Shown here: piece by piece, positions 13,001-21,521 of the stretch | Layout: every line of letters starts with the position of its first letter | Numbering within the stretch: position 1 is the stretch's first letter | Source: Oscillospiraceae bacterium | Lineage (GTDB): Bacteria; Bacillota; Clostridia; Oscillospirales; CAG-272 | Assembly (NCBI GenBank): GCA_015064315.1 | Contig: SVSL01000017.1 | Span: 1 to 32,832 of the forward strand | Length of the DNA stretch: 32,832 nt | Reading direction: 5' to 3' | Notes under the pieces: model-generated | Databases searched by the model: none | Told to the model about the DNA's origin: nothing | What the model saw: the letters and a program-made list of their open reading frames with translations, nothing else | Translations under genes and position numbers: made by a program

Positions 13001-15793
13001 ATGGCAAAGGATTATACCAGTACGCTGAATCTTCCTACCACGGAATTTCCCATGAGAGCAAATCTGCCTCAGCGCGAGCCCGATACCTTGAAGTATTGGG
13101 AAAAAATCGATCTTTACAACGCAATGCTGGAGAAGAACAAGGATAAGACCCCCTTTATCCTTCACGACGGCCCTCCCTTTTCCAACGGTTACATTCACAT
13201 GGGGCACGCCCTGAACAAGACCCTGAAGGACTTTATCATCCGCTCTCAGGCAATGATGGGTCACTATACCCCTTACGTTCCCGGATGGGATAACCACGGT
13301 CTGCCCATTGAGCGCGCCATTGAGAACTCCAAGAAGAAGCTGAACAAGGAAATGACGGTTCCCGAATTCCGCAAGGCTTGTGAGGAGTTTGCCGAGGACT
13401 TTATCCAAAAGCAGATGACCGGCTTCAAGCGTCTCGGTGTTGTGGGCGACTGGGCGGCACCTTACCGCACCATGGACCGCCACTTTGAGGGACAAGAGGT
13501 CAAGATCTTTGGACAGATGTTTGATAAGGGCTACATCTACAAGGGACTCAAGCCCGTAACCTGGTGCCCCTTCTGCGCTACCGCGGTAGCCGAGGCGGAC
13601 ATTGAGTACAAGGACGATCCCTGTACCTCCGTTTACGTCAAATTCCCCATGCTCGACGATCAGGGCAAGCTGAGCGAATTTGATCTTGGCAAGACCTTCT
13701 TCGTCATTTGGACCACCACCATCTGGACGCTTCCCGGCAACATGGCGATCTGCCTGCATCCCAGAGACAACTACGTGCTGGTTAAGGCAGAGAACGGTGA
13801 GACCTATATTATGGCTGAGGCTCTGACCGAAAAGACCATGAAGATGGGCGGCTTTGAGAATTACGAGATCCTTGCCACCTATCCCGGTCAGTTCTTTGAG
13901 AATATGCTGGCAAAGCATCCCTTTATCGACAAGACCTCCCGCTTGGTGAACGCCGAGTACGTTACCATGGATTCGGGTACCGGATGCGTACACACAGCTC
14001 CCGGCTTTGGTGCGGACGACTATCAGACCTGTATGCGCTACGGCATGGATCTGGTGGTTCCCGTGGATGACTACGGACGTCACACCGATTATGCGGGCAA
14101 GTATGCAGGCATGAAGACCGAGGAGTCCAATCCCATCATCAAGGCGGATATGGAGGAGAGCGGAATGCTCTTCGCTTCCGAGGAGATCATGCACTCCTAT
14201 CCTCACCACGACCGTTGCAAGAAGCCTGTCATCTTCCGCGCAACGCCTCAGTGGTTCTGCTCGGTAGAATCCTTCAAGGAGCAGGCGGTTAAGGCAATCG
14301 AGAACGTGCAGTGGTTCCCCGCATGGGGCGGCGACCGCATGGAATCCATGATCCGTGAGCGTTCCGACTGGTGTATCTCCCGTCAGCGCCGTTGGGGTCT
14401 GCCCATTCCCGTATTCTACTGTACCGATTGTGAAAAGCCTGTTTCCACTCCCGCATCCATTGAGAAGATCTCGGGGCTCTTTGACGAGCACGGCTCCAAT
14501 ATTTGGTTTGAGAAGGAAGCCATGGAGCTGATTCCCGAAGGCTTGACCTGTCCTCATTGCGGCGGTAAGACCTTTACCAAGGAAAAGGACACGCTGGACT
14601 GCTGGTTCGACTCGGGCTCTACTCACTTTGCATCTCTGATGTATCGCACCCCCGATCTCTGGCCCGCTGACGTTTATCTCGAAGGCGCAGACCAGTACCG
14701 CGGATGGTTCCAGTCCTCTCTTTTGACCTCCGTGGGAGCTTTGGATCGCGGCGCTCCCTTCAAGCAGGTTCTGACCCACGGTTGGGTAGTTGACGGCGAG
14801 GGAAGAGCCATGCACAAGTCCTTGGGCAACGGTGTTGATCCCGAGGAGATGATCAAGAAGTACGGCTCGGATATCGTTCGTCTGTGGGCTGCTTCCTGCG
14901 ATTACCACGTGGACGTTCGTTGCTCCGATGCTATCTTCCGTCAGCTTTCCGAGGTTTACCGTAAGATCCGTAACACGGCGCGTATCCTCCTTGCAAATCT
15001 GGGTGATTTCAATCCCAACACCGATGCGGTGGCAATGGATGATCTCCAGGCAATCGACAAGTGGGTCATCGCGCGCACCAACGATCTGACCAAGGCCTGC
15101 CGCGAGGCTTACGAGACCTACGAGTTCCATATCGCTTATCAGGCGATCAATAACTTCTGCACCAACGATCTGTCCAAGCTTTACGTGGATATCACCAAGG
15201 ACCGTCTCTATACCGAGAGCAAGACCGGTCTTTCCCGCCGTGCAGGTCAGACCGCTATGTATACCGTTCTTTCCATGCTCACGCGCCTGGTGGCTCCCAT
15301 CCTCTGCTTCACCGCCGAGGAGATCTGGAAGTCCATGCCTCACGCCGAGGGCGAGGATACCCGCAGCGTGTTCCTGAACGATATGCCCGTATATGACGAG
15401 GCACTGACCTTCTGTGACGTGATGGAGAAGTGGAACAAGCTCTTTGAGATGCGTGACGACGTCATGAAGGCGCTGGAGCTTGCCCGTGCCGAGAAGCTGG
15501 TTGGTAAGTCTCTTGAGGCAAAGGTTACTCTTTACACCGAGAATGCCGAGATGCTTTCCATGCTGCAGGGCTTTGGTAAGGATCTGAACACCGTATTCAT
15601 CGTTTCGGGCGTAACGCTTTGCGAGGGCGCGGCTCCCGAGGGTGCTTGCGTCAATGAGAGCGGAACCCTTGGCGTGCTGGTGGCAGTTGCCGACGGTTGC
15701 AAGTGTGACCGTTGCTGGAGCTACTCCACCGAGGGTGATGCTACCGAGGACGGCGGCTTCATCTGCGAGCGTTGTAAGAAGATTTTGGGTTAA
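13001..15793 (+). CDS. ileS: Isoleucyl-tRNA synthetase
   Basis: Charges tRNA-Ile with isoleucine in the cytoplasm. 930 residues from ATG 13001 (AGGAG ten bases upstream); a longer in-frame extension overlaps the T-box terminator and is rejected. Class I signature HMGH at 66-69 (HIGH-type) in the sequence PFSNGYIHMGHA, editing-domain stretch in the middle, WCISRQRRWGLPIPVFYC catalytic region, KMSKS-type loop read as MHKSL (604-608), an anticodon-binding domain and a C-terminal zinc ribbon (CDRC near 902-905, CERC near 922-925). The MHKSL variant is frequent in Clostridia IleRS. Regulated by the upstream T-box leader. Strongly supported. Confidence 0.98.
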   Translation: MAKDYTSTLNLPTTEFPMRANLPQREPDTLKYWEKIDLYNAMLEKNKDKTPFILHDGPPFSNGYIHMGHALNKTLKDFIIRSQAMMGHYTPYVPGWDNHGLPIERAIENSKKKLNKEMTVPEFRKACEEFAEDFIQKQMTGFKRLGVVGDWAAPYRTMDRHFEGQEVKIFGQMFDKGYIYKGLKPVTWCPFCATAVAEADIEYKDDPCTSVYVKFPMLDDQGKLSEFDLGKTFFVIWTTTIWTLPGNMAICLHPRDNYVLVKAENGETYIMAEALTEKTMKMGGFENYEILATYPGQFFENMLAKHPFIDKTSRLVNAEYVTMDSGTGCVHTAPGFGADDYQTCMRYGMDLVVPVDDYGRHTDYAGKYAGMKTEESNPIIKADMEESGMLFASEEIMHSYPHHDRCKKPVIFRATPQWFCSVESFKEQAVKAIENVQWFPAWGGDRMESMIRERSDWCISRQRRWGLPIPVFYCTDCEKPVSTPASIEKISGLFDEHGSNIWFEKEAMELIPEGLTCPHCGGKTFTKEKDTLDCWFDSGSTHFASLMYRTPDLWPADVYLEGADQYRGWFQSSLLTSVGALDRGAPFKQVLTHGWVVDGEGRAMHKSLGNGVDPEEMIKKYGSDIVRLWAASCDYHVDVRCSDAIFRQLSEVYRKIRNTARILLANLGDFNPNTDAVAMDDLQAIDKWVIARTNDLTKACREAYETYEFHIAYQAINNFCTNDLSKLYVDITKDRLYTESKTGLSRRAGQTAMYTVLSMLTRLVAPILCFTAEEIWKSMPHAEGEDTRSVFLNDMPVYDEALTFCDVMEKWNKLFEMRDDVMKALELARAEKLVGKSLEAKVTLYTENAEMLSMLQGFGKDLNTVFIVSGVTLCEGAAPEGACVNESGTLGVLVAVADGCKCDRCWSYSTEGDATEDGGFICERCKKILG

Positions 15794-15827
15794 TCAGACA
15801 TAGGATATTGTATCTGGAAGAATGTAT

Positions 15828-15960
15828 AAAGGAAGCCTCCCCTGTGTAAGGGGAGGTGCCGAGGAACGAGGCGGAGGGGTTGTAAAAACGTTAAAATACG
15901 ATCAAACAATCCCTCAGTCGCCTACGGCGCCAGCTCCCTTTACACAAGGGAGCCTTTCTT
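15828..15960. repeat. 133-bp imperfect-palindrome intergenic element (MITE-like)
   Basis: The two ends mirror each other: AAGGAAGCCTCCCCTGTGTA (from about 15829) and, near the other end, TTTACACAAGGGAGCCTTTC. Inside each arm is a second hairpin. About 50 bp of each arm can pair, separated by an AT-rich centre. It lies between ileS and lspA. The type resembles abundant non-coding palindromic elements in gut Clostridia; a frame crossing it (15822-16037) has no ribosome-binding site and is not a gene. Confidence 0.7.
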
Positions 15961-16033
15961 GTTCATTACCTTTGCTTAGATCATTTTTTGATGTGATATT
16001 TTTGTGTCGGTATAAATCCGAGAAAGGATTTTT

Positions 16034-16564
16034 ATGATTTTAGTAATGATTGCCATCATGATCGGCTCGATAGCGCTGGATCAGTTGACAAAATGGCTTA
16101 CGGTCACCTTCATGGAGTACCGCGAGACCATACCGCTGTGGCAGGACGTATTTCATTTTACCCATGAGCGCAACGAGGGTGCCGCCTTTGGCATGCTCAG
16201 CGATCACCGCTGGGTCTTCATGGTGGTTTCCACGGTTGCCATCATCGGTCTTTTGATCTATCTGTTCCGCTTTACCCCCAAGAGCAAGATCGTGCAGATC
16301 TCGCTCTCCATGATCGCAGGCGGCGGAATCGGTAACATGATCGACCGCGTGTATCTTGGATACGTCATCGATTTTATCGACGTTCGTCTCATCGACTTTG
16401 CGGTGTTCAACGTTGCCGACTCCTTTGTCACCGTGGGCGCGTTCCTCTTTATGGGTTACATGATCTACGATACGGTGCAGGAGTATAAGCGCGAGAAGGA
16501 TGCCAAGAATCAGATGGCGGAAGCGGTTGAAAAACAAGAAGAACAAAACGATGCAGAGAATTGA
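16034..16564 (+). CDS. lspA: Signal peptidase II (lipoprotein signal peptidase)
   Basis: Cleaves prolipoprotein signal peptides after lipidation, at the membrane; needed for the two lipoproteins in this window. 176 residues with four membrane segments (about 3-21, 56-78, 85-103, 125-146). Conserved LDQLTKW (15-21), NEGAAFGM (47-54), GNMIDRVYLGYVIDFIDV with catalytic Asp113, and FNVADS with catalytic Asp129. A charged C-terminal tail of about 30 residues follows. AAAGGA site nine bases before ATG. The RluD-type gene starts 14 bases before its stop, so they form an operon. Confidence 0.96.
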   Translation: MILVMIAIMIGSIALDQLTKWLTVTFMEYRETIPLWQDVFHFTHERNEGAAFGMLSDHRWVFMVVSTVAIIGLLIYLFRFTPKSKIVQISLSMIAGGGIGNMIDRVYLGYVIDFIDVRLIDFAVFNVADSFVTVGAFLFMGYMIYDTVQEYKREKDAKNQMAEAVEKQEEQNDAEN

Positions 16565-17534
16565 AGCGGAAGCCGAGGCGATGATCCTATCGGTTTCCAC
16601 CGAGGATGCGGGAAAACGTCTTGACCAGCTTGCCGCCGAGGCAGGAGGCTTGACGCGCTCTGCCGCTACACGCCTCATTGAGAGCGGAGATATTACCGTA
16701 AACGGGAAGAAAGCCGCGAAGAATCTGCGCCTGAGGGCAGGGGACGAGATCTCCATTCTTTTGCACGAGCCCGAGGCGAGCGAGGTTCTGCCGCAGAATA
16801 TTCCCCTTGACGTGGTGTATGAGGATGAGGATCTCATTGTCATTAACAAGCCCATCGGTATGGTGGTGCATCCTGCCGCAGGCAATCCCGACGGCACTTT
16901 GGTCAACGCTCTGTTGTACCATTGCGGAGATTCGTTGTCGGGCATTGGCGGCGTGATCCGTCCCGGAATCGTCCACCGCATCGACAAAGAGACCAGCGGT
17001 CTTTTGGTGGTTGCCAAGCACGATGAAGCCCATCTGTTCCTTGCGGAGCAGCTCAAGGGGCATCGCATCAACCGTATCTATACCGCCGTTGCAGTTGGCA
17101 ATTTTAAGGAAGATGAGGGCACTGTTGACGCCCCCATTGGACGACACCCCGTGGATCGCAAGAAGATGGCGGTGATCCGCAATCCCGAGCTGAGTGCCAG
17201 GGAAGCGGTGACACACTGGAAGGTGCTTGCTCGCGCGGTGGCAGACGGAAACGCGTTCACTCTGCTTCGATGCGAGCTGGAGACGGGAAGAACCCACCAG
17301 ATCCGCGTGCATTGCGCCTCCATCGGACACCCTCTTTTGGGAGACCCGATCTACGGCGGCAACGGCACACGCTTTGAAGCCAAGCATAAGTCTTTGATCG
17401 AGGGACAAGCCCTGCACGCAGGCGAGCTTTCCTTCATTCATCCCCGTACCAAGGAGCAGGTGTGCTTTACCGCCCCCATGCCCATGGGGATGCAAAAGCT
17501 TGTGGATACCCTTTTTGGAGAAAACAAAGAATAA
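16551..17534 (+). CDS. RluD/RluC-family 23S rRNA pseudouridine synthase
   Basis: Isomerises uridine in rRNA. 327 residues from ATG 16551; an alternative ATG 16581 ten codons on is possible, and the extension before 16551 lacks support. N-terminal S4 RNA-binding domain (about 22-80, GKRLDQLAAEAGGLTRSAATR), then catalytic domain with HRIDKETSGLLVVAK and catalytic Asp145, RTHQIRVH (near 252-259) and GDPIYGG. Family and activity are clear; RluD versus RluC-like target cannot be settled from sequence. Overlaps lspA by 14 bases, the usual order in Firmicutes. Confidence 0.94.
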   Translation: MQRIEAEAEAMILSVSTEDAGKRLDQLAAEAGGLTRSAATRLIESGDITVNGKKAAKNLRLRAGDEISILLHEPEASEVLPQNIPLDVVYEDEDLIVINKPIGMVVHPAAGNPDGTLVNALLYHCGDSLSGIGGVIRPGIVHRIDKETSGLLVVAKHDEAHLFLAEQLKGHRINRIYTAVAVGNFKEDEGTVDAPIGRHPVDRKKMAVIRNPELSAREAVTHWKVLARAVADGNAFTLLRCELETGRTHQIRVHCASIGHPLLGDPIYGGNGTRFEAKHKSLIEGQALHAGELSFIHPRTKEQVCFTAPMPMGMQKLVDTLFGENKE

Positions 17535-17584
17535 AAAAGAGCGTTGGAAAGGCTGGTTCTCATAAAGAAGTTTACATTTTATTT

Positions 17585-17612
17585 GTAGGGACAGGCGTCC
17601 TCGACTGTCCAT
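17585..17612. repeat. Short GGACAG/CTGTCC hairpin repeat
   Basis: GTAGGGACAG GCGTCCTCGA CTGTCC (17585-17610) forms a 6-bp stem (17589-17594 with 17605-17610). It resembles a short palindromic intergenic repeat common in gut Firmicutes. Non-coding. Confidence 0.45.
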
Positions 17613-17644
17613 CACAATAATTGTATTGCAGAAAACAAAAATTA

Positions 17645-17683
17645 ACCCCAACAGATTTTCAAAGTCTGTCGGGGTCATTTTTT
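17645..17683 (+). terminator. Bidirectional terminator between RluD-type gene and lipoprotein
   Basis: ACCCC AACAGA ... TCTGTC GGGGT stem (17645-17675) followed by a T-run on the plus strand (17678-17683) and a T-rich tract on the minus strand, so it can end both convergent transcripts. Confidence 0.8.
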
Positions 17684-18395
17684 AGTTGTTTATCAATTTA
17701 TCTACCCATTCTTGAGGTAAAACATATTCTATATCGTCGATTCTGATTGAATATGCTTTGTCATCAAATGACATCACTTGCAAAGGAATAACTAGATTGA
17801 GATCTTCCTGTATAACACCGCAGGCACATCCGTAGACATAACAATTTTTCAACGTCCCGTCGGGTTGCTTTACCAAATCATACAGTCCGGCATCTCTTGC
17901 CTTTTGCCCGCTTTTAATTTCATTAAGAAAATCTTCACATTCAGTTATTCCGTTTTTTGAGATTATCGTTTCATCACTATTAAAAAGCGAACCTTTTACA
18001 AAAACAAATCTAATACAATTATCAATAGTGACTTCTGTTTTCAGTAATTCGGACTTTACATACATAGCAGCAAACTCATTGTCGGGAAAATATCTTACCA
18101 ACACATCTTGACTACCATTAACAGAATACATACCTGTTTTAACCACACTGGTAAGATGAACAAAGGTCTTTTTTTCTCCCTTTACATGACCGATGAACTC
18201 CCATTCTCCAAAGCACCAAACTCTACCCTCGTTGCCGACAAAAGTGTATTCAGTGCCGTCGATTGCTACAATGGTTTTATCTTCAGTTTCCATAAATTTA
18301 ACATCTTCAGTTTCCGTAAATTTAACTTTATTGGTACAAGCGGAAAAAGAAAAAATAACTACCAAACAAATAAAAATAGCGAATATCTTTTTCAT
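17682..18395 (-). CDS. Hypothetical lipoprotein with short internal duplication
   Basis: 237 residues. Signal peptide MKKIFAIFICLVVIFSFSAC with lipobox FSAC and Cys20. GGGGGGATTTT ribosome-binding site. The mature N-terminus has KFTETED followed by KFMETED, encoded by an exact-register 24-base tandem duplication (18279-18326). Remainder is beta-rich with Cys pairs (CFGEWEF..., CYVYGCACG near 191-198) that could be disulfide-forming outside the cell. No domain recognised. Its codon use is AT-richer than neighbours, suggesting a recent arrival. Ends in the shared terminator; monocistronic. Cell-surface location is confident, function is not. Confidence 0.82.
   Translation of the reverse strand: MKKIFAIFICLVVIFSFSACTNKVKFTETEDVKFMETEDKTIVAIDGTEYTFVGNEGRVWCFGEWEFIGHVKGEKKTFVHLTSVVKTGMYSVNGSQDVLVRYFPDNEFAAMYVKSELLKTEVTIDNCIRFVFVKGSLFNSDETIISKNGITECEDFLNEIKSGQKARDAGLYDLVKQPDGTLKNCYVYGCACGVIQEDLNLVIPLQVMSFDDKAYSIRIDDIEYVLPQEWVDKLINN
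18279..18326. repeat. 24-base tandem duplication in lipoprotein gene
   Basis: Two adjacent 24-base copies (18279-18302, 18303-18326) differing at one base, coding for KFTETEDV/KFMETEDK. In-frame, so it adds eight residues. Confidence 0.85.
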
Positions 18396-18522
18396 AAAAT
18401 CCCCCCGTTTTTCTGTTTAATAAGCTTCTCTTTTTGATTTTGCATTTTTATTGTTTTATTGCCAGTTTCGCATTTGTATTACAAACGCATCGGGCAAAGC
18501 CCATACCCCTAAGGTTGCGCGC

Positions 18523-18644
18523 ACCCAAAGGCTCTCCCTCAGGGAGAGCTCCCGCGATAGCGGGTGAGAGGGCGTATTCTTGCCACCATTTGCCCTCTCC
18601 GTCGGCTTCGCCGCCACCTCTCCCAAAGGGAGAGGCTTTTTCTT
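18523..18644. repeat. ~122-bp imperfect-palindrome intergenic element (MITE-like)
   Basis: Outer arms AAAGGCTCTCCCTCAGGGAG (18527-) and GGGAGAGGCTTTT (-18641) are reverse complements with mismatches; inner arms GGTGAGAGGGC and GCCCTCTCC pair too, and each half holds its own hairpin (CCCGCGATAGCGGG; GGCTTCGCC). Same architecture as the element at 15828-15960 but different sequence. The 300-base region 18396-18749 holds only this and AT-rich sequence. Confidence 0.7.
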
Positions 18645-18749
18645 AGTTCCAGTATAACATAAATCGGCAGAGAAGTCAAGTCCTCTGCCGAAATTTTATG
18701 TGCCTGCCATTTCTTCGCTAAAAATGCAGGGAGAATCCAACGCTCTTTT

Positions 18750-19028
18750 TTATTCCTCAATATCTTTTCCCAAAACCTCGGAAATGTTTTCTTCCATGAG
18801 GGCTACGTCCTCGTCGTCAAGAAGATCGTCAAGAACCATCTTCTGCTTCAGCTCTTGAACGCGAGGGATCATGGCGATCACAGCACCGGACGCAACGCCA
18901 AGGATGCCCGAGAGCACCATGGGAGCGGCGGAGGCTTCCTTTTTCTTCTTGCCAATGGCAACCCCTGCGGCGGTCGCGGAAAAAATCGCAACGGCGGCGC
19001 CTGCAATGGTATAGACTGTTTTTTTCAT
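18750..19028 (-). CDS. Small hypothetical membrane protein
   Basis: 92 residues with two hydrophobic segments (about 5-25 and 36-56), a Lys-rich bridge GKKKKE between them and an acidic C-terminus (DDLLDDEDVALMEENISEVL). AGGAGAA ribosome-binding site. It begins 24 bases after the prfB stop and is probably cotranscribed with it. No family recognised; inner-membrane location is inferred from hydropathy. Confidence 0.75.
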   Translation of the reverse strand: MKKTVYTIAGAAVAIFSATAAGVAIGKKKKEASAAPMVLSGILGVASGAVIAMIPRVQELKQKMVLDDLLDDEDVALMEENISEVLGKDIEE

Positions 19029-19052
19029 AAAGGGCTTCTCCTTCTTGAAAAA

Positions 19053-20165
19053 TTACTGCTTTGCGGAGGTCATCTTCAGGTAAGCGTTGATAAAGCCGTC
19101 GATGTCGCCATCCATGACCGCTTGAATGTTACCCGTCTCATAGCCGGTACGGGTGTCCTTGACCAGGGTGTAGGGCATGAATACGTAGGAACGGATCTGC
19201 GCGCCCCACTCGATGTTGGTTTTGTTGCCTTGAATATCCTCAATGGTGTCAAGACGCTCCTGCAGCTTGATCTCCATCAGCTTGGATTTCAGCATGCGCA
19301 GAGCGGTTTCCTTGTTCTGAAGCTGGGAACGCTCGGTCTGGCATCCTACTACGATGCCCGTAGGCTTGTGAACGATACGGATTGCCGAGTCGGTCTTGTT
19401 GATATGCTGACCGCCCGCACCACTGGAGCGGTGCGCGGTGATCTCCAGATCCTCATCGCGGAGCACGACCTGATCCACGTCCTCAAATTCGGGCATGACC
19501 TCAATGGAGGAGAAGGAGGTCTGACGGCGACCGTTGGCGTCAAAGGGAGAAACGCGAACCAAGCGGTGAACGCCGTTTTCACTCTTGAGATATCCGTAAG
19601 CGTTGATGCCGCTAACCATAATGGTTGCGCTCTTAATGCCGGCGCCGTCACCGTCCAGCCAGTCGGTGAGCTTGACCTGAAAGCCGCTCTTTTCTGCCCA
19701 ACGGGTGATCATGCGGTAAAGCATCTGCGCCCAGTCCTGCGCCTCGGTACCGCCGGCACCGGGGTGGAAGGATACAATGGCGTTGTTCTTGTCGTATTCG
19801 CCCGAGAGCAGAACCTCAATGCGTCTGTGCTCAGCCTCTGCGGCAACGGCGGCAAGCTCGCTCTCAACCTCCTCTACAAAGGAGTCGTCGTTTTCTTCAA
19901 TGGCAACCTCTGCCAGCGCAATGGCGTCCTCCAGACGGGCGGAAAGCTTTTCGTAGCCCTCTACCTTATCCTGCGCCTGCTTGATGACCTGCAGAACCTT
20001 GCCCGACTTTTCGGCATCACCCCAAAAATCGGGTGCTTGGGTCTGTGCCTCCAGATCTTTTAAATTATCCTTGGTTTCTTCAATGCGCAATGCAAGACCG
20101 AGCTCTTTGATCTCGGCGCGCAGCGCGATCAATTCGTGTTTTGCGTTTTCCAATGCAACGATCAA
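19053..20165 (-). CDS. prfB: Peptide chain release factor 2
   Basis: Terminates translation at UGA and UAA. 370 residues from TTG 20165, with GGAGG eight bases upstream. Contains SPF (206-208), the stop-codon discriminator of RF2, and GGQ (251-253) in SSGAGGQHINKTDS, the peptidyl hydrolysis motif. The frame is continuous through the N-terminal region where many RF2 genes have a programmed +1 frameshift (CTT TGA C), and no in-frame TGA with a preceding Shine-Dalgarno is seen, so frameshift autoregulation appears absent. Followed by the small membrane protein gene. Confidence 0.96.
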   Translation of the reverse strand: MIVALENAKHELIALRAEIKELGLALRIEETKDNLKDLEAQTQAPDFWGDAEKSGKVLQVIKQAQDKVEGYEKLSARLEDAIALAEVAIEENDDSFVEEVESELAAVAAEAEHRRIEVLLSGEYDKNNAIVSFHPGAGGTEAQDWAQMLYRMITRWAEKSGFQVKLTDWLDGDGAGIKSATIMVSGINAYGYLKSENGVHRLVRVSPFDANGRRQTSFSSIEVMPEFEDVDQVVLRDEDLEITAHRSSGAGGQHINKTDSAIRIVHKPTGIVVGCQTERSQLQNKETALRMLKSKLMEIKLQERLDTIEDIQGNKTNIEWGAQIRSYVFMPYTLVKDTRTGYETGNIQAVMDGDIDGFINAYLKMTSAKQ

Positions 20166-20247
20166 GGGTGTACCTCCAACGCGTTTTGCGTTTCTTTTTT
20201 TAGTTTATTCCGACTTGCGGATTTTTATAATGGGAATAGAATTTTGA

Positions 20248-20727
20248 TTACTTATGATATTTTGTTCCTTTGAGGATTCCAAAGCAACGGTAAAGGGCTT
20301 CCAGAAGAAGCACCCGCATCATCTGGTGGGGAAAGGTCAATTCAGAGACCGAAAGCCGCAGCTGACAGGCTTCCTTGACCTTGGGGGAGAGCCCGTAGGA
20401 GGAGCCGATGACAAGACAGAGACTGCCGTTTTCGGCAAGCACGCGATCCAGCTTTTTTGCCAAAGCCTCGGAGGAAAATTGCTTTCCCTCCACGCAAAGA
20501 GCGATGCGGTAGGAGCGTGGGGGCATTGCCGCAAGGATGCGCTTTGCCTCGTCTTCCAGAGCAACTTGAATCTCGCCTGCGGACGGATTTTCGGAAAGCC
20601 TTGCTTCCTTGAGCTGGATGATCTCGGGCTTGCAGAATGCCGAGAGGCGCTTTTCATACTCCGAGACTGCCTGCCGCCAGTATTCCTCTTTTAGATTTCC
20701 TACGGTGATCAGAGTCACTTGAATCAT
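20248..20727 (-). CDS. rlmH: 23S rRNA pseudouridine-1915 N3-methyltransferase RlmH
   Basis: 159 residues, the family's exact usual length, from ATG 20727 (GGAGG seven bases upstream; the ATG six bases earlier is too close). SPOUT-fold methyltransferase that methylates pseudouridine 1915 of 23S rRNA. MIQVTLITVGNLKEEYWRQA at the N-terminus and the SAM-binding VIGSSYGLSPKV plus LTFPHQMMRVLLLEALYR knot are all present. Overlaps walJ by 4 bases (ATGA), so it is translationally coupled and last in the galK-like operon. Confidence 0.95.
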   Translation of the reverse strand: MIQVTLITVGNLKEEYWRQAVSEYEKRLSAFCKPEIIQLKEARLSENPSAGEIQVALEDEAKRILAAMPPRSYRIALCVEGKQFSSEALAKKLDRVLAENGSLCLVIGSSYGLSPKVKEACQLRLSVSELTFPHQMMRVLLLEALYRCFGILKGTKYHK

Positions 20728-21521
20728 ACGCATACCTCCAGGGGAAGCTCGGTAATCTCTTCGGGATGGGCAATGCAGATTTTCACGCTTGCATCTCCAA
20801 CGGCGCAAAAGCACTCGTCATAGGCGTGCTCGGGGGTGTTGTTTTCGGCACTCAGGTGCGCCAGCATCAGGCTTTTTGTGCCGCTTGCGCAAAGACGTGC
20901 CGCCAAAAGTGCGCTGTCGCCATTGGCAAGATGTCCTCTCCGCGAGGCGATGCGGCGCTTGAGCTCGTAAGGGTAGGGACCCGTGCGGAGCATTTCGGGA
21001 TCGTGGTTGCTTTCCAAAATCACGGCGTTACATCCCGTCAGATGCTTTTCGATCACGTCGGTCACGTAACCGATGTCGGTGGCATAGCCGAGGCGAAGGC
21101 TTTTTTCGTCGCCCACGGGGATCTCAATGCAGTATCCCACCGAAGCGTTGCTGTCGTGGGGCGTGGCAAAGGAGGAGATCCGCATTCCGGCAATCTCCTC
21201 GGTGTATTCCAAGGGATGCGGTCGCAGATAAGGCGAAACGGTGGGCTCCTTTTCCAGCTTGTAGCAGCAGCCTACGGGAAGGTGCACGGGAACGGGATGA
21301 TGCTTCAAAAAGATCGGCAGTGCGCTGATGTGGTCGCTGTGCTCGTGGGTGATCAGCACCGCCTTCAGATCATCGGGAGAAACGCCAACCGATTGCAGGC
21401 TTTGGCAAAGTCTGCGCGCGCTCTTGCCCGCATCAATGAGGATCGAGCCGCAGGGCGCGGAGATCAGAAAGGAGTTTCCGGATGATCCCGAATACAGGGA
21501 AAATACTCGGATGTTATTCAT
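20724..21521 (-). CDS. walJ: Metallo-beta-lactamase-fold hydrolase, WalJ/YycJ type
   Basis: 265 residues. Metal-binding motif THEHSDH with His59, His61, Asp63 and His64, followed by further His/Asp ligands (FATPHDSNAS near 118-127; ATDIGY). The opening FSLYSGSSGNSFLI is characteristic of WalJ/YycJ, a nuclease-like protein affecting cell-wall or DNA-repair homeostasis in Firmicutes and usually near walRK or rlmH. Here the walRK genes are absent but rlmH is adjacent, as in many genomes. Overlaps the small membrane protein upstream by 4 bases. Confidence 0.9.
   Translation of the reverse strand: MNNIRVFSLYSGSSGNSFLISAPCGSILIDAGKSARRLCQSLQSVGVSPDDLKAVLITHEHSDHISALPIFLKHHPVPVHLPVGCCYKLEKEPTVSPYLRPHPLEYTEEIAGMRISSFATPHDSNASVGYCIEIPVGDEKSLRLGYATDIGYVTDVIEKHLTGCNAVILESNHDPEMLRTGPYPYELKRRIASRRGHLANGDSALLAARLCASGTKSLMLAHLSAENNTPEHAYDECFCAVGDASVKICIAHPEEITELPLEVCV

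Noticed and set aside
12911..15343. 810-residue open frame antisense to ileS
   Set aside because: Mirror of a highly conserved gene with codon bias that keeps the opposite strand open; no ribosome-binding site or family resemblance.
15822..16037. 71-residue frame across the palindromic element
   Set aside because: No ribosome-binding site, and the sequence is explained by the repeat.
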